Source: Candidatus Thorarchaeota archaeon (lineage in GTDB: Archaea; Asgardarchaeota; Thorarchaeia; Thorarchaeales; Thorarchaeaceae). From it: 60,107 bases of DNA. This document shows positions 17,896 through 26,749 of this stretch, piece by piece (position 1 is the stretch's first letter; every line of letters starts with the position of its first letter). The stretch covers positions 1 to 60,107 of the forward strand of contig SDNP01000018.1 of assembly GCA_004524445.1 (NCBI GenBank). Direction: 5' to 3'. The notes beneath the pieces were generated by a model. It saw only the letters and a list, made by a program, of their open reading frames with translations, had not been told where the DNA came from and did not search any database. The position numbers and the translations under genes were made by a program.

Positions 17896-19857
17896 TCATT
17901 CAAGACTGGAAAGGTACTCCGTGATCATAGCTGAGATTTGACCATCGGTATAATGCTGGGAGGATATAGCTCCACTGGGACAGGTACTCGTACATGTGCC
18001 GCATCCTTTGCATAAGGCGGGATTGACTTCTGCGTGTCCTCGTTCATTTACACTAATCGCATTATAGGGACAGACGGATATACAAACATGACAGCCTGCA
18101 CATTTGTCTTCGTCAACCACACTGAAATATGGTTCAATAGAGACCTTACCTTTACCCATCAGAGCCATAGCACCAGCGGCTGCAGCTTTGGCCTGTGAAA
18201 CAGTATCAGGGATATCCTTTGGACCCTGTGCCATTCCAGCCACAAAGATTCCATCATTGAAGGAATCTACTGGTCTCAGCTTCGGGTGCGCTTCCATAAG
18301 GAAACCATCCGGAGACTCGCTAAGGCCAAGTTTCTTTGAGATGTCTTTCGCTTTTGCGGGAGGTACTACACCTGTAGATAGTACAACAAGGTCAACGTCA
18401 GTAAGCTCCATGGGTTTGCTGAGTAGTGTATCTTCACCGCGTACTGTAAGGGTTTGATCATTGTTTTCCAGTATCTCGCCAACCCTACCGCGTATGAAGG
18501 TCACTCCTGCTTTGGAGGTGGATTCATAGAACTCCTCGTATCCTTTTCCGAAGGTTCTCAGGTCAATATAGAAGACCCAAATTTGAGCACCTGTCTTGTC
18601 ACGAATCATCCTAGCTTGCTTTATAGCTGTCATGCAGCATACTCTGGAACAATACCTGTTGGTGAGCTCATCTCGACTTCCCACACACTGAATGTAGACA
18701 ATCTTTTTGGGTTCCTTCAAGTCGGAGGGCCGAACAACATGTCCCTGAGTTGGTCCTGCAGAGCTGAGCATCCGTTCAACTTCACCGAGATTTACAACAT
18801 TCAAATACTCGCCATAACCGTACTCGTCCTTTTGTGTTGCATCGAAGAGCTCGAATCCTGTGGAAACAATGATTGTTCCGACAGTAAGCTCGAATGTCTT
18901 CTCATGGTCATCATAATCGATTGCTTCAGCCTCACATGCCTCTTTGCACTTGCCGCATCGCACTGCATCTACGCCAAGACAATTCGCCATATCCAAGAGA
19001 TATACTGACGGTACAGCCTGTGCAAAGGGGATATAGATGGCCTTGCGATAGGCAAGACTTGCATCAAACTCAGATGGTATATCCACAGGGCAAATATCTG
19101 AACAATCCCCGCAGGAGGTGCACTTATCCTCAATGACATAACGAGGGCGTTGTTTCACGGTGACTTGGAAGTTGCCAACGTAGCCATCCACCTTTTCCAC
19201 CTCAGCCATGGTGAGTAGCTCAATATTGGGATGAGAACCCACCTCAGCCATTCGCGGAGTCAAAATACAAGAAGAACAATCTAGCGTCGGAAAAGTCTTG
19301 TCCCATTGAGCCATATGGCCGCCTATAGTGGGTTCCTTTTCTACCATGTAAACTTTGAATCCTGCATTAGCTAGGTCAAGAGCAGCAGAGATTCCTGCTA
19401 TACCAGCGCCTATGATAAGCGTCCGTTTCTCAATGGCAACCTCTTTCTCCTCTAGAGGCTCCAGAAGCCTAGCTCGAGCAACAGCCATACGCACCAGATC
19501 CATTGCTTTCTCAGTCGCAAGGTCAGGCTGCTCAGAATGTATCCAGCTGACATGTTCACGGATATTTGCAATTTCAAGCAGGTAGGGATTCAATCCAGCC
19601 TGCCTCATGGTCTCTCGAAATGTCGGTTCATGCATACGGGGACTGCATGCGGCGATGACAATGCGGTTCAAGCGATGTTCCTTGATGCGGTCCTTTAGAA
19701 TCTGCTGACCCGGCTTAGAACAGACATATTTGTAGTCCTCAGCATGGACAACCCCAGGTAAGTCCTGTACTGCTTCAATAACCTTTTCCACATCCACTAC
19801 GCCAGCTATATTGCTGCCACAATGACAGACGAAGACACCGATTTGTTCTTCAGGCAT
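17896..19857 (-). CDS. hdrA: Heterodisulfide reductase subunit A-like flavoprotein
   Basis: 653-residue HdrA: FAD protein with several Fe-S clusters, which in methanogens performs flavin-based electron bifurcation with HdrBC and a hydrogenase or formate dehydrogenase. Motifs in order: VFVCHCGSNI near the N-terminus; the FAD Rossmann fold LIIGAGIAGISAALDLANAG; CTSCGDCSDICP; CGKCKEACEAEAI; CVGSRD...YCSRVCCMTAIKQ; a second FAD segment DGIFVAGMAQGPKDIP; and the C-terminal 2x[4Fe-4S] pair CAGCHVCISVCP and CKGCGTCTSTCP. HdrA is a selenoprotein in some archaea; here the YCSRVCC site is all cysteine. The start has GAGGAG 6-8 bases upstream. HdrB/C are not in the window. Confidence 0.93.
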   Translation of the reverse strand: MPEEQIGVFVCHCGSNIAGVVDVEKVIEAVQDLPGVVHAEDYKYVCSKPGQQILKDRIKEHRLNRIVIAACSPRMHEPTFRETMRQAGLNPYLLEIANIREHVSWIHSEQPDLATEKAMDLVRMAVARARLLEPLEEKEVAIEKRTLIIGAGIAGISAALDLANAGFKVYMVEKEPTIGGHMAQWDKTFPTLDCSSCILTPRMAEVGSHPNIELLTMAEVEKVDGYVGNFQVTVKQRPRYVIEDKCTSCGDCSDICPVDIPSEFDASLAYRKAIYIPFAQAVPSVYLLDMANCLGVDAVRCGKCKEACEAEAIDYDDHEKTFELTVGTIIVSTGFELFDATQKDEYGYGEYLNVVNLGEVERMLSSAGPTQGHVVRPSDLKEPKKIVYIQCVGSRDELTNRYCSRVCCMTAIKQARMIRDKTGAQIWVFYIDLRTFGKGYEEFYESTSKAGVTFIRGRVGEILENNDQTLTVRGEDTLLSKPMELTDVDLVVLSTGVVPPAKAKDISKKLGLSESPDGFLMEAHPKLRPVDSFNDGIFVAGMAQGPKDIPDTVSQAKAAAAGAMALMGKGKVSIEPYFSVVDEDKCAGCHVCISVCPYNAISVNERGHAEVNPALCKGCGTCTSTCPSGAISSQHYTDGQISAMITEYLSSLE

Positions 19858-19902
19858 TTTTTGCTCCTCTGTGCCTTGGATTCACATGTATTGCGGGTTT
19901 CG

Positions 19903-19939
19903 GAGCGCCGCCAAACGCTCGTCCGAGGCTTTAGTCTCG
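19903..19939 (-). promoter_or_regulatory. Two hairpins in the hdrA leader
   Basis: Between the hdrA ATG (19857) and a TATA-like GCTTTATTCC (19983-19974) lies a leader of about 90 bases. It holds two inverted repeats: GAGCG/CGCTC around an 8-base loop (19920-19903) and CGAG/CTCG around an 8-base loop (19939-19924). The first is GC-rich (GGCGGCG), unlike flanking sequence. This could be a regulatory RNA structure or a protein-binding site; no known riboswitch class was recognised. Confidence 0.35.
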
Positions 19940-20131
19940 CATTAATTTTGTAGTAAAAACATTATTGGTCTGAGGAATAAAGCATTGTAAAGCAGGCTCA
20001 AATCCAATTCATTGAATCTCTATCCTCATTTTCATGAGTGCACAGTGTTTCAAAAAAATGCATTGGCAACGCGCACAGAATTTGATATGAGGTTCCGAGA
20101 AAGAAACATAAATCCTTCATGCTATGTGGGT

Positions 20132-20785
20132 GTGATTATCTTGCAGATCGACATCCCGGTGTCCCTATTTGATATGACGGGTGTCTCGTTACTCCTACTT
20201 TCTGCAATCGACATCTTGCTGCATATATGGCTAGATTGGTCAAAGCTGAAAATGCAAGGTAGTATTAGAGAACGGGAACCAGAGTTCAGTACGCCAACCG
20301 GAGCAATGATTGCAGCCAGCATCTCGACTCTTCTATCTTTTTCACTTGTGCTGATAATCATATACTCATGGGGTAGTGGTTCTGGACTTGGTTTTCTCAG
20401 TACCTTTTTGATTTACGTTTTCTTGCAGAGTGAAGTTCTTTGGACAATTGGATATATCTTGACTTCTCTAGGGATAGTACTTCATATATGGTCCCGGTAT
20501 ACAAGGCAGGAGATGGCAACATCATGGGCGATGGATAAGGAACATAGATTGGTTACCAGTGGCCCCTATTCTTTCATTAGACATCCATCTTATTCGGCTT
20601 ATATCGTGTGTTTTATTGGACTATTTTTGCTGATTCCTTCTTTAGTGACGGCGCTTCTGATTCCGGGAATCTGGGGCTATTATTTAATAGCCAAAAGAGA
20701 AGAGGAAATGCTTTTGGCCCATTTTGGGGATGAATACGTTAAATATAGACAACGTACCGGAATGTTCATTCCGCGGATTCGTTGA
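20132..20785 (+). CDS. ICMT-like membrane methyltransferase
   Basis: Multi-span membrane protein with the isoprenylcysteine carboxyl methyltransferase/PEMT C-terminal signature: HRLVTSGPYSFIRHPSYSAY, then REEEMLLAHFGDEYVKYRQR and FIPRIR at the end. The RHPxY and E-E residues contact SAM in this family. Four or five hydrophobic segments are seen. The start is uncertain: ATG 20012 gives a long polar N-terminus, whereas GTG 20132 follows a TATA-like AACATAAAT (20105-20113) at leaderless spacing; ATG 20174 is another option. Substrate (prenyl-cysteine, lipid or other) unknown. Confidence 0.8.
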   Translation: MIILQIDIPVSLFDMTGVSLLLLSAIDILLHIWLDWSKLKMQGSIREREPEFSTPTGAMIAASISTLLSFSLVLIIIYSWGSGSGLGFLSTFLIYVFLQSEVLWTIGYILTSLGIVLHIWSRYTRQEMATSWAMDKEHRLVTSGPYSFIRHPSYSAYIVCFIGLFLLIPSLVTALLIPGIWGYYLIAKREEEMLLAHFGDEYVKYRQRTGMFIPRIR

Positions 20786-20842
20786 CCAAAACCATAAAAG
20801 GCAGCTTTTGGCGTTCGAAGTCAGTCTAAGGGAGGCCATTGA

Positions 20843-21616
20843 ATGCCCAGGAAAGTATGGAATTATATAATGGAAAAGCTCGAGAATGAGGGCGCATGCC
20901 ATTTTTCGCTGCTTGATCCCGACCCAATCAAGATGACCACGGATACAGTGGTGGAAATAGCTGAATTGGCTGAGAAGGCAGGAACTGATGCTATCATGAT
21001 TGGCGGGAGTACAATCTTTGGGATGATTGACGATGCAGTAGATTCCATCACACGGGCTGTGGACATCCCCACAATTCTGTTTCCAGGCAACATATCTGGC
21101 GTTTCCGGAAAAGCAGATGCAATGTTTTTCATGAGCCTGCTAAACAGCACTAACCCGTATTGGATAGTTGGTGCACAGGCACTAGCTGCTGCAGGGGTAA
21201 AGATGGCTGAGATAGAAACCATTCCTATGGCATATCTAATGGTAGCACCAGGAAAGACGGCAGCTTGGGTAGGCGATGCGAAGGTCTTTCCCAGAGATAA
21301 ACCCAAACTTGCTCTTATGTACGCCTTAGCAGCTGAATTGATGGGGTTCAAACTAGTATACTTGGAAGCGGGGAGCGGTGCAGACGGAGGCGGCGTTCCA
21401 TCTGAGTTTATCTCAACGGTATCACAATTTGCAGATATTCCGGTAATTACCGGTGGGGGCTTCAACACTGCTGAAGATGTCATCAGGGGAGTAGAGGCAG
21501 GGGCGTCGATTATTGTACAAGGAACATATTTGGAAAAGCACGTTGTAAAAGACCAAGGCAAGGGCTTGGAGAAAATTGTAAGCGCGCTCAAGAGAGCAGG
21601 CAAGAAACGTATCTAA
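20843..21616 (+). CDS. Geranylgeranylglyceryl phosphate synthase
   Basis: TIM-barrel prenyltransferase that joins geranylgeranyl diphosphate to sn-glycerol-1-phosphate, the first committed step of archaeal ether-lipid synthesis. Signatures: HFSLLDPDPIKM at the N-terminus, DAIMIGGST, FPGNISGVS, LVYLEAGSGADGGG and PVITGGGFNT for phosphate and substrate binding. 257 residues, normal. AGGGAGG-type ribosome binding sequence precedes the ATG (GGGAGG at 20829-20834). It supports an archaeal identity. The preceding ICMT-like gene may be co-transcribed. Confidence 0.95.
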   Translation: MPRKVWNYIMEKLENEGACHFSLLDPDPIKMTTDTVVEIAELAEKAGTDAIMIGGSTIFGMIDDAVDSITRAVDIPTILFPGNISGVSGKADAMFFMSLLNSTNPYWIVGAQALAAAGVKMAEIETIPMAYLMVAPGKTAAWVGDAKVFPRDKPKLALMYALAAELMGFKLVYLEAGSGADGGGVPSEFISTVSQFADIPVITGGGFNTAEDVIRGVEAGASIIVQGTYLEKHVVKDQGKGLEKIVSALKRAGKKRI

Positions 21617-21699
21617 TAAAACGAGCATTCGTGCTGGTCATGTTTAAATACTCGTTACTAGAGTCAATGACTAACGCCTTCTAAGGGAGGAAACCGCAC

Positions 21700-22092
21700 G
21701 TGTCTTCGAAGACAGAGATTCTCACCTCATTACTGGAAGAATTGAGTAGGGCATCGCAAGGGAATATACAAGCTGCCCTAGTTATATCACGGTCACAGGG
21801 ACTAACGATTTGCTCATATTATCCTCCAAATGCACCAGAAGGTACTGTTCCCCAAGAGGATGTTATAGCAGGCCGTTGTACTCAAATCCAGATGGCAACT
21901 GGAAAGGTGTTCAAGGAATTGCAGCGTGGTCCGCTAGTCCGAATGCTGATTGAGGGCAATGACGGATATGTCATAATCGGAGGAGCCGGAGAAGATGCCA
22001 TTCTTGCTGTATTGACCAATAGAAGGGTGAATCTGGGATACCTGTTCTTTATGATGAGTAAGATTGCCCGTCAGATTGCTGCAAGCCTCTAA
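21700..22092 (+). CDS. Roadblock/LC7 domain protein
   Basis: 130-residue single-domain protein of the Roadblock/LC7/MglB superfamily, partners and regulators of small GTPases. It has the fold pattern: N-terminal helix (EILTSLLEELSRASQGNIQA), strand AALVISRSQGLTICSY, and the central RMLIEGNDGYVIIGGAGEDAI sheet, ending with a long C-terminal helix. The GTG start at 21700 is preceded by GGGAGG with a nine-base spacer. A Ras-like GTPase is encoded at 57060, and Asgard archaea are rich in both families, but a direct partnership is inference. Confidence 0.82.
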   Translation: MSSKTEILTSLLEELSRASQGNIQAALVISRSQGLTICSYYPPNAPEGTVPQEDVIAGRCTQIQMATGKVFKELQRGPLVRMLIEGNDGYVIIGGAGEDAILAVLTNRRVNLGYLFFMMSKIARQIAASL

Positions 22093-22150
22093 AACAAGCA
22101 TTCCAACACTTTTATCTTGAATAGAGAGGAGTCTGCAAATATAGAGATAC

Positions 22151-23095
22151 ATGGTGATTGCAGTGCCAGAAGAGAAACCAAAAGAGGTAAAGAATGGCGA
22201 GGAATCGGACGATCCTTGGAAAAAATGGAAAGAGGCGGGAGTAGTTGCTAGAGAGGCACTCGAGATAGCCAGGCCGATGATAAAACCAGATGCGAAAGTA
22301 CTGGATATTGTAGAAGCAGTTGAAGGCTATATTCTGGAGAACGCTACAGGTCTATCCTTCCCTTGTAATGTTGCAATCAACCAAATCGCCGCACACTACA
22401 CCTCAGCATTAGATGATGAAACGGTGATTAACGAAAACGATTTAGTCACTATTGACGTTGGCGCTCATATTGACGGATGTATCTCAGACTCTGCATTCAC
22501 AGTTGCTCTCGACCCGGATCACGAAGACTTAGTTGAAGCCTCAAAGGAGGCCACAGAGACAGCCATCAAAATGATGAGGCCAGGTGCCAAATTAAACACC
22601 ATCGGCGCCCTCATTCAAGATACAATTGAGAATGCAGGATTCAAGCCAGTAAAGCAACTGACAGGACACCAACTCAAGGAATACGAGCTTCATTCTGAAA
22701 AGCAAGTACCTTGTGTTGCAGGGAAGTCTGAGGTCCTAGTTGAAGAGGGAGAGATTTACGCCATTGAAACCTTCGCATCAACGGGTTCAGGAAATGTCAC
22801 CGACCTCCCCAATCCTCAAATCTATCAGCTCCTTCCGATCAGAGTTCCAGTGCGGTTCAGTGGTTCTAAGAAATTTCTGGGAATCGCCCGTCGTGAATAC
22901 AAGGAATTCCCTTTTGCAGAGAGATGGCTTGCCAAGAGAATGGGGCATGCGAAACTGAAAATGGCAATTCGTGAACTCACTCAAAATGGTGTATTAATCG
23001 GTCATAATATTCTTACAGAAGAGAAAACAAAACTGGTTTCACAACATGAACATACGATTATCGTAACAGAAGATGGTGCGCTCCAGACTACCTAG
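22151..23095 (+). CDS. map: Methionine aminopeptidase, type II
   Basis: Dinuclear-metal peptidase that removes the initiator methionine. The pita-bread fold metal ligands are visible: VTIDVGAHIDGCISDSAFT (two Asp), TGHQLKEYELH (His), EIYAIETFAS (Glu) and HEHTIIV with the final Glu in VTEDGA. The insert between the His and Glu motifs and length of 314 residues fit type II archaeal/eukaryal enzymes. The N-terminus has a short charged extension before WKEAGVVAREAL. Confidence 0.94.
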   Translation: MVIAVPEEKPKEVKNGEESDDPWKKWKEAGVVAREALEIARPMIKPDAKVLDIVEAVEGYILENATGLSFPCNVAINQIAAHYTSALDDETVINENDLVTIDVGAHIDGCISDSAFTVALDPDHEDLVEASKEATETAIKMMRPGAKLNTIGALIQDTIENAGFKPVKQLTGHQLKEYELHSEKQVPCVAGKSEVLVEEGEIYAIETFASTGSGNVTDLPNPQIYQLLPIRVPVRFSGSKKFLGIARREYKEFPFAERWLAKRMGHAKLKMAIRELTQNGVLIGHNILTEEKTKLVSQHEHTIIVTEDGALQTT

Positions 23096-23169
23096 AGTCT
23101 GATTCAAGCATCATGGTTATTCTGGAGACCGGAAGCAGAGCCCAAAATCATTAAAAGTATATTTTCAGT

Positions 23170-23179
23170 TGTATATAGA
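23170..23179 (+). promoter_or_regulatory. TATA box of the first TFB gene
   Basis: TGTATATAGA lies about 90 bases before the proposed GTG start at 23269, predicting a leader of about 65 bases. The TTTTCAG upstream may be part of the BRE region. Transcription start inferred. Confidence 0.4.
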
Positions 23180-23268
23180 GTGGAACCCGGGAGATTAACA
23201 TTCACTTCTATGACCACCCAGTGACATATACCTTCATTCGCGGTCCCACCATTATTGGAGGAGAGAGA

Positions 23269-24258
23269 GTGGAGGAATCACAGGCGAAAGCATCTAAGAA
23301 GGGAGGTCAGCTTAATGCCTCAAGTGAGGAAATTAGATGTACCGAGTGTGGTTGCACCACCGTAGTAGAGGACCTCGCGCGCGGCGAAAAGGTTTGCAGC
23401 AATTGTGGTTTGGTTCTTTCCGATCATCGAATTGATAGTGGAGCTGAATGGAGGGCATTCAGTGCTGAGGAGGCAGACGCTAGAAGTCGAGTTGGTGCGC
23501 CCATGAGGTATACAGTACATGATAAAGGGCTCTCCACTGTAATAGATTGGCGTGATAGAGACAACTCTGGCAGGAAGTTGAGCGCATCACAAAGATCCCA
23601 GATCTATAGACTCCGTAAATGGCAGATACGTTCTCGAGTACATAGCTCAATAGACAGGAACTTGGCTCAGGCAATGTCGGAGCTAGAGAGGTTATCGTCT
23701 CAGCTAGGTATTCCCAATCCGATTCGAGAGATTGCTGCTCTTTTATATAGGAAAGCAATCCAGAAACAACTGGTTAGAGGGCGGTCGATTGAGGCAATGG
23801 TCGCAGCTACGCTTTATGCAGCATGTAGAATTCGTGAGAAACCGCGACCTTTGGACGAGGTTGCTGATGCCACCAGAATTGACAAGAAAAAACTCGGTCA
23901 ATGTTATCGGTTGCTTCTTCGCCACATAAAAGTCAAGATCCCGCTCTCGAATCCTGTGGACTATATCTCAAGATTCTCTACAGAATTGGACTTGTCAAGC
24001 CAGGTACAACTGCGAACCATTGAGATTCTAAAGCGGAGCCGAGATTTGGGACTCACAATCGGAAGAGACCCCCTAGGCCTTGCTGCTGCCGCTATCTATG
24101 TTGCTAGTATCATGTTAGATGATAGAAAAACACAACGGGAGATTGCTCAAGTGGCCCGAGTGACAGAGGTCACTGTTAGAAATCGATACAAAGAGATGGT
24201 AGATAAACTGGGAATAGATACCCTCTCTATGGCGACAAGCAGTTATGACAAGGACTAA
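23269..24258 (+). CDS. tfb: Transcription initiation factor B (TFB), copy 1
   Basis: Archaeal TFIIB homolog that bridges TBP-DNA and RNA polymerase. An N-terminal zinc ribbon (CTECGCTTVVEDLARGEKVC SNCG) is followed by the B-finger/linker region (DSGAEWRAFSAEE) and two cyclin-like repeats (about residues 125-215 and 225-310), with a C-terminal HTH TQREIAQVARVTEVTVRNRY. Start chosen at GTG 23269 because GGAGGAG ends five bases before; the frame is open 16 codons further up. The C-terminus continues into LSMATSSYDKD, and sequence differs clearly from the two copies at 40-42 kb. Confidence 0.93.
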   Translation: MEESQAKASKKGGQLNASSEEIRCTECGCTTVVEDLARGEKVCSNCGLVLSDHRIDSGAEWRAFSAEEADARSRVGAPMRYTVHDKGLSTVIDWRDRDNSGRKLSASQRSQIYRLRKWQIRSRVHSSIDRNLAQAMSELERLSSQLGIPNPIREIAALLYRKAIQKQLVRGRSIEAMVAATLYAACRIREKPRPLDEVADATRIDKKKLGQCYRLLLRHIKVKIPLSNPVDYISRFSTELDLSSQVQLRTIEILKRSRDLGLTIGRDPLGLAAAAIYVASIMLDDRKTQREIAQVARVTEVTVRNRYKEMVDKLGIDTLSMATSSYDKD

Positions 24259-24304
24259 GGCATGTTGCCATGTCCAGTAGTAGGATCTCTGCCACAATTC
24301 TGTA

Positions 24305-24646
24305 TTATCTTCGCCTTGAAGAGCTTTGAGACCAATCTATTACAATCTGCTCCTCCGGAAAGCCCATCTTGGACAAGACATCCTTAATGGTGCCTCTATG
24401 GTCACCCTGTAATTCGATGTGACCATGCTTGGCTGCTCCGCCACAGGCCAATTTAGATTTGAGTTTTGAGGCCAAATCCCCAAGGTCGATATTCTTATCG
24501 AATCCTTCAACGACCGTATATACCCGGCCCCACTTTCTTCGTTCAATATTCACAGTAATACGCGCTTCTTCCTGAGCGATTGTTTCACAAACACACAAAT
24601 CCTGAGGAAGACCGCAATTCGGACAGATTCCACCTTCATCCGGCAC
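24305..24646 (-). CDS. Translation initiation factor aIF1 (SUI1)
   Basis: 113-residue SUI1/eIF1 protein that enforces start-codon selection on the 30S subunit. The N-terminus has a zinc-ribbon-like piece (ICPNCGLPQDLCVCE), typical of archaeal aIF1. The SUI1 core follows: WGRVYTVVEGFD, LASKLKSKLACGGAAKHGHI and ELQGDHRGTIKDVLSKMGFP. It converges on the TFB gene with a gap of 46 bases. Confidence 0.93.
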   Translation of the reverse strand: MPDEGGICPNCGLPQDLCVCETIAQEEARITVNIERRKWGRVYTVVEGFDKNIDLGDLASKLKSKLACGGAAKHGHIELQGDHRGTIKDVLSKMGFPEEQIVIDWSQSSSRRR

Positions 24647-24730
24647 TAAGTTACTTACTCCTGATTGTTAATTTTAGCACGAAGCTATGCTGTTAGGGAT
24701 GATTTCACCCATATAAGTGATTTCTCTCAG

Positions 24731-24738
24731 TATAAATG
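24731..24738 (+). promoter_or_regulatory. TATA box of the radical SAM-rpoP operon
   Basis: TATAAATG, about 47 bases upstream of the ATG at 24782, predicts a leader of around 20-25 bases for the radical SAM gene and, through the four-base gap downstream, rpoP. Confidence 0.45.
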
Positions 24739-24781
24739 TAGCAAGAGTAAAATGTGACCTGTCGGATGTATTCATTGAACA

Positions 24782-26389
24782 ATGGCAAATCGAGTGCTGA
24801 TCGTGGATGCCCTAAGCGCGGGAAAGGGAACTAGGACTAGTTCACGCGATAGCATTGGTTGTGGACCGAGAACCATTGCCGGAGTGATGCAGAGAGAAGG
24901 GCTTGAGTGTAGAATTGTTCGTGCGGAAGAACTCATATCAGGTCTGAGAAAATGGAAGGCTTTCGAGAACCTTGCAATTAGTGCCATGACTATGGATACT
25001 CCTGCAGTGAGAACGATAGCAAAGAATTGGAGAAGATTACATAGAGCCGGCCGTATCCTCATTGGAGGGCCGATAGCATTTGAAGCAGAGAAAATATTGA
25101 GAAAGACTCAAGCAGATGCATTGGTTATTGGTGAGGGGGAGGGCACCCTCAAAGAGTTGGTCCATCAGGGATTCTTCGGCGAGAAAATAGACCTCAGTTC
25201 GATTGATGGAATCGCGTATAGAGAGAATGGAAGAACCATCACAACCAAGCAACGCGAATACATTTCGGAGGAGGAGCTATCCGATAAGTACCGCCCCTCG
25301 GTTAATAGGATAGTTGATTACAAAGGCTATAGAGCCAGTAGGGTCTACGTCGAAGCTGTAAGAGGTTGTTCGAATTTTAATAGAACAAAAACTCAGCTTC
25401 CGGATGGCAGAGTATGTTCAGAGTGCGGAAACTGTGACTCCGAAGATCCTATGGAACGTTTCCAGTGTCCAGAGGATATTCCTCCAGGTTGTGGATTCTG
25501 TAGTGTGCCCGCCACTTGGGGGCCACCTAGAAGTCGTAATGAACATGAAATTGTCACTGAGGTTAGAGAACTGCTATTGCTAGGTGTTCACCGTATCGTC
25601 CTTGAAGCTCCCGGCTTCCTTGATTACAAGAGAAATGGTGAACATGAGCCTCTCACCGACCCCTGCAGGCCCCCACCAAACTTGGATGCTATCTCATCCC
25701 TTCTACAGGAATTGACAAGTCTCCCAGAGTTTGAAAAAGGTATGGCCCATATCACTATAGAGAACATCAAGGCCTGCCTCTTCACCGAAGAGGTTGCAGA
25801 AACCCTTTCTAGATTCCTTGGTGATATTTCACCAAATATCGGATTAGAAACAGGATCAGAGCGCCACTCAGAACTTATTGGCAAATGTGGCGGGCCACAA
25901 CAAGTGGTTGACTCAGTTCGGACTGCTAGAAAGTACAACATGCATCCATTTGTTTATTTCATCTATGGACTGCCTGGAGAGGATGAAGAATCACTGAAGG
26001 ACTCGCTCAGAATAATGAATGAGGTGAGTAGTGCTGGTGCAGAGAGAATCATATTATACGGCTTTAGACCTCTACCCAACTCTGCTTTTGCTGATTTTCC
26101 ATCCCCGACATCATCATATCGGTATGGTCAAATTCTGAAGAAACAAGCTTCCAAAATCAATCGTAGGAAGAAAAAGAACTATCTTGGAGAGAGAGTTCGA
26201 GGAATTGCCGCCGAGCCCTCCAGCACACATCATGGATTTACTATGGTATATCCCTTAGCAGAAGGCCCTCTGATGACGGTTCGGGGAGGGTACTCATCAG
26301 GTCGCATATTGGATGTCAGAGTCACCCAGATTTTGAGCCCAGGGCTTTTGAAGGGGGAAGTTGAGGGAACTCCAACGGATTCAGGTTAG
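24782..26389 (+). CDS. Radical SAM protein with B12-binding-like and TRAM-like domains
   Basis: 535 residues. The N-terminal 160 resemble a cobalamin-binding Rossmann fold (LVIGEGEGTLKELV), and the radical SAM barrel follows. The cluster loop is unusual: RGCSNFNRT is followed by an insert with CSECGNC, then CPEDIPPGCGFCSVP, so the usual C-x3-C-x2-C is expanded and at least eight cysteines lie within about 60 residues. Later motifs (ETGSERHSELIGKCG, FVYFIYGLPGEDEESL) are typical of MiaB-like/B12 radical SAM enzymes. The C-terminal 60 residues look like a TRAM RNA-binding fold. Inference: RNA or protein modification; substrate unknown. rpoP follows four bases later. Confidence 0.8.
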   Translation: MANRVLIVDALSAGKGTRTSSRDSIGCGPRTIAGVMQREGLECRIVRAEELISGLRKWKAFENLAISAMTMDTPAVRTIAKNWRRLHRAGRILIGGPIAFEAEKILRKTQADALVIGEGEGTLKELVHQGFFGEKIDLSSIDGIAYRENGRTITTKQREYISEEELSDKYRPSVNRIVDYKGYRASRVYVEAVRGCSNFNRTKTQLPDGRVCSECGNCDSEDPMERFQCPEDIPPGCGFCSVPATWGPPRSRNEHEIVTEVRELLLLGVHRIVLEAPGFLDYKRNGEHEPLTDPCRPPPNLDAISSLLQELTSLPEFEKGMAHITIENIKACLFTEEVAETLSRFLGDISPNIGLETGSERHSELIGKCGGPQQVVDSVRTARKYNMHPFVYFIYGLPGEDEESLKDSLRIMNEVSSAGAERIILYGFRPLPNSAFADFPSPTSSYRYGQILKKQASKINRRKKKNYLGERVRGIAAEPSSTHHGFTMVYPLAEGPLMTVRGGYSSGRILDVRVTQILSPGLLKGEVEGTPTDSG

Positions 26390-26392
26390 GTC

Positions 26393-26632
26393 GTGATGAG
26401 TCGAGGACATGGGAAATGGTTGATAGATGATTTGCTAGAAGAAAAGCTTCATATTGTCAAACCGGAGGTACAACCTTGGTGTTCTGAATTGGTGTACATC
26501 TGCCATGCTTGTAAGCGAGAGGTGACCCCGGAGGGTCTCAAGACACTTCCTGGAGTTAAGTGTCCGTATTGCGGCGGCCGCATTCTCTACAAAGTTAGGC
26601 CACCAGTTGTCAAGCGTGTAAAGGGCGTATAG
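26393..26632 (+). CDS. rpoP: RNA polymerase subunit P (Rpb12-like)
   Basis: Small zinc-ribbon subunit of archaeal RNA polymerase. The core, YICHACKREVTPEGLK followed by VKCPYCGGRILYKVRPP, is the RpoP/Rpb12 signature. The protein is about 78 residues, longer than the usual 45-50, because of a 30-residue N-terminal extension (GHGKWLIDDLLEEKLHIVKP). GTG at 26393 or the adjacent ATG at 26396 starts it. It is four bases behind the radical SAM gene, so the two are probably co-transcribed. Confidence 0.88.
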   Translation: MMSRGHGKWLIDDLLEEKLHIVKPEVQPWCSELVYICHACKREVTPEGLKTLPGVKCPYCGGRILYKVRPPVVKRVKGV

Positions 26633-26650
26633 GCCGTCAATATTTTCTTT

Positions 26651-26749
26651 TTAGCCTCTGAATAGCAGATATACTGCTGCCACCATAGATGCTAGAAAAA
26701 GAAGGACAAAAAGTATAGACAGTATCTTTCTTTTTAGTGCATATCTCAT
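26651..26749 (-). CDS. Tiny single-span membrane protein overlapping get3
   Basis: A 32-codon ORF whose ATG overlaps the stop of the GET3-like gene in an ATGA arrangement. It encodes a basic start (MRYALKRK), one continuous hydrophobic helix of about 20 residues (ILSILFVLLFLASMVAAVYL) and a two- to three-residue tail ending RG. The overlap implies translational coupling. It could be a membrane anchor or receptor-like partner for the targeting ATPase, a substrate, or chance. No homology recognised. Confidence 0.5.
   Translation of the reverse strand: MRYALKRKILSILFVLLFLASMVAAVYLLFRG

Noticed and set aside
17896..19857. HdrA as a selenoprotein
   Set aside because: The site YCSRVCC is encoded by cysteine codons and no in-frame UGA interrupts the gene.
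20863..21603. 246-aa frame antisense to GGGP synthase
   Set aside because: The plus-strand enzyme is unmistakable; the long antisense frame follows from its codon pattern.
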